Positions 57,821 to 64,000 of a DNA stretch of 64,000 nucleotides are shown in pieces. Source of the stretch: an uncultured Pelagibacteraceae bacterium (GTDB taxonomy: Bacteria > Pseudomonadota > Alphaproteobacteria > Pelagibacterales > Pelagibacteraceae); contig CACGZG010000005.1 of the NCBI GenBank assembly GCA_902577525.1, positions 1 to 64,000 of the forward strand, in the 5' to 3' direction. The notes under the pieces were generated by a model, which worked only from the letters and a program-made list of their open reading frames with translations, had not been told where the DNA came from and ran no database searches. Every line of letters starts with the position of its first letter. Within the stretch, counting starts at the first letter, position 1. The translations under genes and the position numbers were made by a program.

Positions 57821-59008
57821 TTATTGATAAATATAGTCTCTAGTCACAGGGGTTGATCTATAATTTTTAGTGAGTTGAAATTGATAAACTACTTGATCAC
57901 CCCATTTGAATGCCATTTCACAACCAGCAAGATAAAATTCCCACATTCTAAAAAATTTTTCATCAAACATTTGGATTATTTTATCTTTATTTTTTAAACA
58001 GTTTTCTTTCCAGTGTCTTAAAGTATGAGCATAATGAAGTCTTAAAACTTCAATATCGGTTACAATTAAGCCTGCTTTTTCAATAGGATTCGTTACTTCA
58101 CTTAAGCTTGGTGTATAACCACCAGGAAAAATATATTTAGTTATCCAAGGATGAGGATCTCTTGGTGGGTTAACAGACCCAATAGTATGAATTAATGAAA
58201 CTCCGTCATCTTTTAATAATTTTTCAATTTGTTTAAAAAACTTTTTATAAAATTTCCTTCCAACGTGTTCAAACATGCCGACACTCACTATTCTATCAAA
58301 TTTCTCATCCAACTCTCTATAATCCATCAGTTTAAATTTTACTTGGTTCTGTAAATTCATTTCTTTCGCTTTTTGATTACAATAGTTTAGTTGATTTTTT
58401 GATAGGGTTATTCCTGTAACTTCACACTTGGCATTTTTAGCAATATCAATTGCTAACGATCCCCAGCCACAACCTATATCTAAAACCTTTTGATCAGGTT
58501 TTATATTTAATTTTTTAATTATATGTTGAATTTTATTGTTTTGAGCAACTGCAAGACTATCATCTTCATTTTTAAAATAAGCACATGAGTATTGTCTTTT
58601 AGGATCTAAAAATAAATCATAAAGATCATCTTTTATATCATAGTGATGAGAGACATTCATTTTTGATTTTTTTATAAAGTTAAAATTTGTTAAGTATCTA
58701 TATGAACCTCTCAATCTATTAATTACATAACTAAATATATTTAATTCTCCTCTTCCAATATTCATTAAAGCTAAATTAAGAAAATCTGTTAATGTGCCAT
58801 TTTCAATAATTATATCTCCATCAGTATAAGCTTCACCAAAATAAAGATCAGGATGAAATAGTAATTTATAGTGAAGTTTTTTGTTAAGAATCTTTAATTT
58901 TATTGGGTTTTCATTTGGTTGACCAATAATATAATCTTTTGAATAAGCATCGGTTAAAATAAACCCCCCTTTTTTAAAAACTTTATTAAGAAATCTAGCT
59001 AAATACAT
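57821..59008 (-). CDS. cfa: Cyclopropane-fatty-acyl-phospholipid synthase family methyltransferase
   Basis: 395 residues. SAM motif KVLDIGCGWGSLAIDIAKNA, then IVSVGMFEHVGRKFYKKFFK and IHTIGSVNPPRDPHPWITKY-IFPGGYTPSL, all typical of Cfa. Cys/Glu-type active-site residues of the family (QYSCAYF) are present. Transfers methylene from SAM to unsaturated lipid chains. One base from the downstream end of the aldolase-like gene at 59010. Confidence 0.92.
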   Translation of the reverse strand: MYLARFLNKVFKKGGFILTDAYSKDYIIGQPNENPIKLKILNKKLHYKLLFHPDLYFGEAYTDGDIIIENGTLTDFLNLALMNIGRGELNIFSYVINRLRGSYRYLTNFNFIKKSKMNVSHHYDIKDDLYDLFLDPKRQYSCAYFKNEDDSLAVAQNNKIQHIIKKLNIKPDQKVLDIGCGWGSLAIDIAKNAKCEVTGITLSKNQLNYCNQKAKEMNLQNQVKFKLMDYRELDEKFDRIVSVGMFEHVGRKFYKKFFKQIEKLLKDDGVSLIHTIGSVNPPRDPHPWITKYIFPGGYTPSLSEVTNPIEKAGLIVTDIEVLRLHYAHTLRHWKENCLKNKDKIIQMFDEKFFRMWEFYLAGCEMAFKWGDQVVYQFQLTKNYRSTPVTRDYIYQ

Positions 59009-59009
59009 T

Positions 59010-59894
59010 TCATGCTGCCAGTTGGGATTTTTTTTCGAAATTAAGATCTTTTAAATTTTGTAAAAGATTTTTCTTATCAGCTTCATTTAAAAGACTTAAA
59101 GGTGGTAAAAGATTTTCATAAATCTTATCCTCTAATGAAAATAAGGTATGAAGACCAGAAATTAAATTATATTTTTCAAAACTTTCTCTTACATTAATTA
59201 ATTTTTGATTGAATAGTTGATCTTTATTGTCTTTGAAATCATCATAAACTTTTCTTGCAAGTTGAGAAGTGGCATTACAAGTTGCCGTTATAACACCTGA
59301 GCAACCATTTTCCAATCCCTTTAACAATTTTGCTTCTGATCCAACCATTACTGAAAAATTTTTTAAATTTAATTTTTCAAATAAATTATAAGAACTATCC
59401 TTAACTCCTACAATTTGATCTGGAAATTTTTTTACAAGATTTTCTACACACTCAATACTAAATTTATATCCACATAATTTTTCAAAATTATATAATATGA
59501 TTTTAGACTCTGGGATAACATTTATAATTTTTGAATAAAAATTTATGACATCTTTATCCTGATATTTATAATAAGCTGGTGGCATTATCAAAAATTTTTT
59601 AAAATTTAAAGTAACAGATATCCTCATTAGATTGATTGTTTCATTTAATGAGTTTAAACCTGTTCCAATTATATGTTTGTCTTTATATTTACTTTTTGAA
59701 AGGCTATTAAGTAATTTTATTTTTTCATGAATCGAAATTAATTGTGCTTGACCTGTACTTCCAAAAATTGCTGTTCCATGGCAACCTTGATCAATTAATT
59801 TTTCTGCATGATGTATTGTTTTTTCAACATTTAAGCTTAAATCGGAGTTGAGAATAGACATTGAAGCCGCGTAAATTCCACTTATTTTTGTCAT
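59010..59894 (-). CDS. DapA-family (N-acetylneuraminate lyase/dihydrodipicolinate synthase) aldolase-like protein
   Basis: 294 residues, TIM barrel. Schiff-base Lys is in DQIVGVKDSSYNLFEKL and the Tyr in KIILYNFEKLCGYKF. The usual substrate loop GTTGE is GSTGQ here and the YNVPxRT segment of true dihydrodipicolinate synthase is replaced, so lysine synthesis is unlikely. It may be a keto-acid aldolase of sugar or amino-acid metabolism. Divergent from the GT9 gene. Confidence 0.78.
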   Translation of the reverse strand: MTKISGIYAASMSILNSDLSLNVEKTIHHAEKLIDQGCHGTAIFGSTGQAQLISIHEKIKLLNSLSKSKYKDKHIIGTGLNSLNETINLMRISVTLNFKKFLIMPPAYYKYQDKDVINFYSKIINVIPESKIILYNFEKLCGYKFSIECVENLVKKFPDQIVGVKDSSYNLFEKLNLKNFSVMVGSEAKLLKGLENGCSGVITATCNATSQLARKVYDDFKDNKDQLFNQKLINVRESFEKYNLISGLHTLFSLEDKIYENLLPPLSLLNEADKKNLLQNLKDLNFEKKSQLAA

Positions 59895-59943
59895 AATAAA
59901 AATTTATATAAAAAATATACCTAGTAAAGATTATAAATACTAT

Positions 59944-60906
59944 ATGAAAATATTAGCAATCCAAAATAGAATGGGTATTGGGGATACGGTTATTTTTTTA
60001 CCTTTTATAAAGGCTTTATATAAAAAATTTAATTCGCCTATTAGTTTACTTGTTAAGGAAAGTTCTAAAGCAGATCAATTTTTGTTCCAAACTAATTACA
60101 TAGATAAAATTCTTATTTTGGAAAGAGACAATGATAATAATAGCAGACACAGTGGTTTTTTAGGGAGTTTAAATTTAATCAAAGATTTAAAAAAACATAA
60201 TTTTGATAAAGTTTTCATTTTTAATTCTTCTTTAAGATTTTATTTAATTGCTCGATTTTCAAATATTCCAGAAATTTATCAATATCCTTTGTTAAATAAA
60301 AATAAACAGCATATTACTGATACACCAAAAAAATTTATCAAAGATAAGTTAAATATTGATATTGATGAAGATCCAAAAATTCAAATCAATGATGAATTGA
60401 AATTAAATGCTATAAAAAAATTTCAAATTAAAAATGATGAATTAAATATTCTTTTAGGTATAGGAGGCTCTGGACCCACAAAAAGAATTCCGTCAAAAAT
60501 ATTTATAAATGTTATTGATAAAATTTTGAAAGAAAAAAAATGTAAGTTTTTTCTTGCAACTGGTAAAAATAATGAAGAACAAGAAATTCTTAATGAAATA
60601 TTAAATTCTAAATTTAAAAATTTTTGTGTGCCTCTAGACAACTTTTCAATCAAAGAAACTTTGCCTATTATTAAGTTTTGTAATTTATCTGTATGTAATG
60701 ACTCAAGTTTTAGTCATTTATCAGCAGCTTTAGGTGTTAAAACAATCACATTAATGGCTGACACTCCATTAATTTATGGTAACTACAGCTCAAATATGTT
60801 CCCTATAATTCCTGACGGTGAAGAAACAGTTAATCATAATACTTTAGGAAAAGATAAAATAAATTCTCAAAAAATTTTTGATAAAATAATTGAGATTTGC
60901 AATTAA
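59944..60906 (+). CDS. Glycosyltransferase family 9 (heptosyltransferase-like)
   Basis: 320 residues. MKILAIQNRMGIGDTVIFLP matches the GT9 N-terminus (GxGDxxxxxP). GIGGSGPTKRIPSKIFINVI and VCNDSSFSHLSAALGVKTIT supply the nucleotide-sugar and acceptor region. Related enzymes add heptose or other sugars to the LPS core. Converges with the J-domain gene. Confidence 0.85.
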   Translation: MKILAIQNRMGIGDTVIFLPFIKALYKKFNSPISLLVKESSKADQFLFQTNYIDKILILERDNDNNSRHSGFLGSLNLIKDLKKHNFDKVFIFNSSLRFYLIARFSNIPEIYQYPLLNKNKQHITDTPKKFIKDKLNIDIDEDPKIQINDELKLNAIKKFQIKNDELNILLGIGGSGPTKRIPSKIFINVIDKILKEKKCKFFLATGKNNEEQEILNEILNSKFKNFCVPLDNFSIKETLPIIKFCNLSVCNDSSFSHLSAALGVKTITLMADTPLIYGNYSSNMFPIIPDGEETVNHNTLGKDKINSQKIFDKIIEICN

Positions 60907-61406
60907 GAAATATCGTTTAAAACAATATCTTTTGCTTCATTAACTATTGAAGATAGTCTGGAAGTTTCAGGAGAAATATCTGGATGAATTTTTTTTTGAA
61001 TTTTAATATATGCTTTATTTACATCTTCTTTGGTAATTTTTTTACTTATATCTAAATTTAAAATCTTATAAGCTTCAGATACAGATATGGATGATTGATT
61101 GTTCAAATTTGTTTGATTAAAAGAAAATCTTCCAGATCTTCTTAATGTTTGAATTAATCTAAAAAGTGATATCAATTGAAAAATTGATAGACCTTTTAAT
61201 TTTAGTAAAGCAAGACTTGCAAGTGTAAGGGGTAAAGTTAGAATGTATCTGCCAGCTATCGCAAATAAAACTGCTAACACAATCAAACCAATTATCAAAA
61301 GGACTCTGAGAGTTTTTGATATCTTTTTTGATGAAATACTACTAATGAATTTCAATAGGAAATAAAAAATGGTTAATATTACCACTGTATAAATTACTAT
61401 ATTCAT
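60903..61406 (-). CDS. Membrane-anchored J-domain protein
   Basis: 167 residues from ATG 61406 (MNIVIYTVVILTIFYFLL); nine more residues upstream would overlap the divergent oligopeptidase start. Two or three hydrophobic segments, then a C-terminal J domain (EAYKILNLDISKKITKEDVN ... KKIHPDISPE) with the HPD motif. Layout resembles the alphaproteobacterial TIM14/Pam18-like proteins that recruit DnaK to the membrane (family inference). Confidence 0.8.
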   Translation of the reverse strand: MNIVIYTVVILTIFYFLLKFISSISSKKISKTLRVLLIIGLIVLAVLFAIAGRYILTLPLTLASLALLKLKGLSIFQLISLFRLIQTLRRSGRFSFNQTNLNNQSSISVSEAYKILNLDISKKITKEDVNKAYIKIQKKIHPDISPETSRLSSIVNEAKDIVLNDIS

Positions 61407-61420
61407 ATATTTTTCAGTTA

Positions 61421-63496
61421 ATGAAAATACCACAACTCAAAAAAAAACCAGAGATAAAATCTTGTCACAATGTAGATTGGGAAGATGATTATAGTTGGGT
61501 ACACCAAGAAAATATTCTTGAAGTTTTAAAAGATAGCTCAAAATTGCTTCCAGAAGTAAAAGAATATCTTGAGCAAGAAAATAACTATACAGAGTATAAC
61601 TTGAAAGATACTAAAGATTCTCAAAAAAAATTATTTCACGAAATTAAAGGTAGAATAAAATTAGATGATGAGTCTCTTAAGTTTAAGGATACAGAGTACG
61701 AGTATTGGACAAAAACAACAACTGAAGGAAATTATTCGATAAAACTTAGAAAAAAAATTGGTTCGAATAAAATTGAGGAAGTTTGGAATGGAGATAAAGA
61801 AAAAGAAAAACTTAAAACTGAGTATTTTGGTGTAGGTGATCTAGAGGTAAGTTATAATGACAAGTATTTAGGTTATTCTCTAGATCTAAAAGGCTCGGAA
61901 TATTATACAATTTACATAAGAGATATTTTATCCGAAAAATTAATTACTCAAAAAATAGAGAATACAAGTGGAAGTATTACTTTTAGTTTAGATGATAAAT
62001 ATCTTTTTTATTCAAAACTTGATGAATTTCATAGACCTAGAAAAATTTTCAGACATAAAATTGGAACATCTCCTAAAAAAGATGAGCTTATTTTTGAAGA
62101 AAAAAGTGATGCTTTTACTGTTGGAATAAGTTTAAGTTCAGATGAAAAATTTTTTTTTATAACAACTTCTGATCATAATACTTCTGAGCAATACTATTTT
62201 AGTATAGATGAAGACAAACCAGAGCCAAAATTAATAAAAAAAAGAAAAAGAGGCATAATTTATTCGGTGAATTCCTGGAATAATTGTTTTTATTGTCATA
62301 CAAATGAAAATGCAGAAGATTTTAAAATTGAAAAATGTGACAATTTACTAAAACAAAATTGGGAAGAATATATAGCGCCAAAAGATGAAGTCCTTATTGG
62401 TGGTCTTATCTTTTTAAACAATTGGGTCATTAGGGGGGAAAAATCAAATGCTTTGGGGAAATTATTTGTAAAAAATGTTAAATCAGGAGACGAAGAAGAA
62501 CTAAATTTTACTAATGAAAAAGTGATTGTTCCAAGTGTTTCACTGACTCAGAGAGATAGAAATACAGATTTGATTTATCTTTCTTATTCATCTCCAAAAA
62601 CACCTAGTAAAACATATTTATACAATTTAAATACAAAAGAAAAAAAATTAGTTAAGGAACAAGAGATACCATCTGGTCATAATCCAAATGATTATATTGT
62701 TGAAAGATTAGAGTGTCCTTCACATGATGGAAGATTAGTTCCAATTACAATTACAAGACATAAAAAAACCAAAATTGATGGATCGGCTAACTTACTCTTG
62801 TATGGTTATGGTTCTTATGGAAGCTCAATGTCACCCGACTTTTCCTCAACCAAGTTTAGTTTAATTAATAGAGATATTATTTGGGTAACTGCTCATATAA
62901 GAGGTGGAATGGAACGAGGAATGAAATGGTGGAAAGAAGGAAAGCTTTTAAATAAAAAAAATACTTTTGAAGATTACATCTATGTCGCAAAATACTTAAT
63001 TAAAAATAAATATACTTCTGAAGGAAAGATAATTGGTATGGGTGGATCAGCGGGAGGATTATTAATGGGAGCGGTAGTAAACAGATCACCAGAGTTATTT
63101 TTAGGTATTATTATGGCAGTTCCATTTGTAGACTCTTTAACAACTAATCTTGATCACTCTTTGCCACTGACAGTTGGTGAATTTGATGAATTTGGGAATG
63201 CAAAAGAAAATAAAGAACATTTTGATTATATTTACTCTTATGCTCCTTATCACAATATAAAAAAAATTGACTATCCTCACATACTAATTACCACAAGTTT
63301 AAGTGATAATAGAGTTTTATTTGATGAGCCAACTAAGTTCACAGCTAAATTAAGAGATCTTAAAACTGATAATAATTTATTACTTTTAAAAACTGAAATG
63401 AATGCTGGTCATGGTGGTAAATCAGGTAGAGATGGGGCAATCGAAGAAATTGCTCTTGACTACGCTTTCATATTAAAAATCACAAAAAAAATTTAA
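61421..63496 (+). CDS. ptrB: Oligopeptidase B / prolyl-oligopeptidase family peptidase (S9A)
   Basis: 691 residues. N-terminal beta-propeller (e.g. YWTKTTTEGNYSIKLRKKIG) followed by the alpha/beta-hydrolase: LLLYGYGSYGSSMSPDFSST, ITWVTAHIRGGMERG-like WVTAHIRGGMERGMKWW, nucleophile Ser in IIGMGGSAGGLLMGAVVNRS, Asp in LITTSLSDNRVLFDEP, His in MNAGHGGKSGRDG. Cleaves short peptides after basic residues in related enzymes; cytosolic. Divergent from the J-domain gene by 14 bases. Confidence 0.93.
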   Translation: MKIPQLKKKPEIKSCHNVDWEDDYSWVHQENILEVLKDSSKLLPEVKEYLEQENNYTEYNLKDTKDSQKKLFHEIKGRIKLDDESLKFKDTEYEYWTKTTTEGNYSIKLRKKIGSNKIEEVWNGDKEKEKLKTEYFGVGDLEVSYNDKYLGYSLDLKGSEYYTIYIRDILSEKLITQKIENTSGSITFSLDDKYLFYSKLDEFHRPRKIFRHKIGTSPKKDELIFEEKSDAFTVGISLSSDEKFFFITTSDHNTSEQYYFSIDEDKPEPKLIKKRKRGIIYSVNSWNNCFYCHTNENAEDFKIEKCDNLLKQNWEEYIAPKDEVLIGGLIFLNNWVIRGEKSNALGKLFVKNVKSGDEEELNFTNEKVIVPSVSLTQRDRNTDLIYLSYSSPKTPSKTYLYNLNTKEKKLVKEQEIPSGHNPNDYIVERLECPSHDGRLVPITITRHKKTKIDGSANLLLYGYGSYGSSMSPDFSSTKFSLINRDIIWVTAHIRGGMERGMKWWKEGKLLNKKNTFEDYIYVAKYLIKNKYTSEGKIIGMGGSAGGLLMGAVVNRSPELFLGIIMAVPFVDSLTTNLDHSLPLTVGEFDEFGNAKENKEHFDYIYSYAPYHNIKKIDYPHILITTSLSDNRVLFDEPTKFTAKLRDLKTDNNLLLLKTEMNAGHGGKSGRDGAIEEIALDYAFILKITKKI

Positions 63497-63503
63497 TTTA
63501 GTA

Positions 63504-63530
63504 TTGAAAAAATTTAAATTATCCCCATAT
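63504..63530 (+). promoter_or_regulatory. Sigma-32 type heat-shock promoter of hsp20
   Basis: TTGAAA (63504-63509), 13 bases, CCCCATAT (63523-63530). This is an essentially perfect RpoH promoter (TTGAAA / CCCCATnT). Transcription would start near 63537, giving a leader of about 57 bases. Confidence 0.82.
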
Positions 63531-63537
63531 AAATTAC

Positions 63538-63593
63538 GTATTTCGCCTAATGGGAAATACATAAATAAACTTGCTTAAAAAAGGAGGATATAT
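63538..63593 (+). promoter_or_regulatory. ROSE-type RNA thermometer candidate in the hsp20 leader
   Basis: Two hairpins fill the leader. Hairpin 1: GTATTTC (63538-63544) with GAAATAC (63554-63560). Hairpin 2: CTTGCTT (63570-63576), loop AAAA, AAGGAGG (63581-63587). In hairpin 2 all seven positions pair (one G-U) except a central G opposite G, which matches the UUGCU/AGGA arrangement with a G-G mismatch known from ROSE elements before small heat-shock genes. The Shine-Dalgarno is thus sequestered six bases before the ATG. Confidence 0.7.
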
Positions 63594-64000
63594 ATGACAA
63601 GTAAGGATCTATCTATATTCAACTCATTAAGACCATTTTCAATTGGTTTTGACGACATGTTTGATCAATTTGAAAATATGTTAGGCAATGGAGGTTTGAC
63701 TATGCAGTCAAATTACCCACCGTATAACATAAGAAAAACCGGTAAAGACAACTACGCTATTGAAGTTGCTTTAGCTGGTTTTAATAAAGATGACGTTGAA
63801 GTGGAGTTTGAAGATAATTTATTAACTGTCAAAACAAAACAAGTTAATAAATCGGAAAACAAAAATGATGATGGTGAAGTAATTCACAGAGGTATCTCGC
63901 AAAGACAATTTGCAAGATCATTTACAATTGCTGATGATGTGAAAGTAAATGGAGCTCAATTAAAAGATGGGCTTTTAACAATAGCTTGTGAAAGAATTTT
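63594..64000 (+). CDS. Small heat-shock protein Hsp20/IbpA family (partial, runs off the window)
   Basis: At least 135 residues from MTSKDLSIFNSLRPFSIGFD. The alpha-crystallin domain begins at YPPYNIRKTGKDNYAIEVAL and continues with AGFNKDDVEVEFEDNLLTVK, then HRGISQRQFARSFTIADDVK and LKDGLLTIACERI, where the sequence ends. It resembles IbpA-type holdases that keep aggregated proteins soluble. Expression appears doubly heat-controlled (sigma-32 promoter and leader thermometer). Confidence 0.95.
   Translation, partial: MTSKDLSIFNSLRPFSIGFDDMFDQFENMLGNGGLTMQSNYPPYNIRKTGKDNYAIEVALAGFNKDDVEVEFEDNLLTVKTKQVNKSENKNDDGEVIHRGISQRQFARSFTIADDVKVNGAQLKDGLLTIACERI

Noticed and set aside
59010-59894. Naming this gene dapA
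   Set aside because: The substrate-binding signature of dihydrodipicolinate synthase is missing.

Overview
The window is a strongly AT-rich, very compact stretch of bacterial chromosome. Its gene content points to an alphaproteobacterium of the SAR11 (Pelagibacter-like) type: CcrM-type GANTC methyltransferase, split b/b' ATP synthase subunits, a carotenoid-to-retinal gene set (crtI, crtB, crtY, blh), an aa3 oxidase operon with ctaG and SURF1, a BamF-like lipoprotein, DUF2093, and genes that overlap or abut by a few bases. This placement is inferred from gene families and base composition, not from a database search. No insertion sequence, prophage, CRISPR array, rRNA or plasmid function is visible. 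The one tRNA is tRNA-Gln(UUG).

Layout. 1-3377 (minus): a partial cca gene directly behind tRNA-Gln, ispE, and an exported TPR protein. 3389-11444: a genome-maintenance block with a family-4-like uracil-DNA glycosylase, RNase HII, CcrM, MutY, a DciA-like (DUF721) protein, a DsbA-like protein and an unusually short SMC without a recognisable hinge; a flavin monooxygenase lies inside it. 11459-13807: the F0 operon atpI-atpB-atpE-atpF'-atpF. 13847-20476: crtI-crtB-crtY-blh-ispH-thrB-rnhA, a continuous run that makes retinal (presumably for a rhodopsin encoded elsewhere), then isoprenoid and threonine genes. 20502-27853 (minus): ctaC-ctaD-ctaB-small membrane protein-ctaG-ctaE-SURF1-thrC-peroxiredoxin, one apparent operon. 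27914-31661: rsmE, a haloacid dehalogenase, pirin, quinone oxidoreductase, DUF2721.

31694-37336: ubiA (broken by two frameshifts) followed by the lipid A/LPS genes msbA-waaA-lpxK-lpxL. 37337-45783: DUF2093, purD, rsmD, then a minus-strand run pgi, BamF-like lipoprotein, lspA, ileS (one frameshift), ribF, HAD phosphatase. 45853-48851: groES-groEL with a heat-shock promoter and a clear terminator, an FkbM methyltransferase and a tiny basic protein. 48930-63496: typA, a YczE-like membrane protein, an exported DUF6134-like protein, an FAD oxidoreductase, pmbA/tldD, DUF393, a Lys-rich coiled-coil protein, cfa, a DapA-like aldolase, a GT9 glycosyltransferase, a membrane J-domain protein and oligopeptidase B. 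The window ends inside an Hsp20 gene whose leader carries a sigma-32 type promoter and what looks like a ROSE-type RNA thermometer.

The strongest leads are: (1) the Hsp20 leader, where an anti-Shine-Dalgarno strand pairs with AAGGAGG through a G-G mismatch; (2) the hinge-less SMC; (3) the ccrM promoter, with two GANTC sites inside the core promoter and an 18-bp palindrome over the -35 box; (4) a uracil-DNA glycosylase that has lost the iron-sulfur cysteines; (5) cca beginning three bases after a tRNA 3' end, and mutY/dciA starting from the two strands of one CATATG; (6) three frameshifts, all at or next to homopolymer tracts, in two otherwise well-conserved genes.
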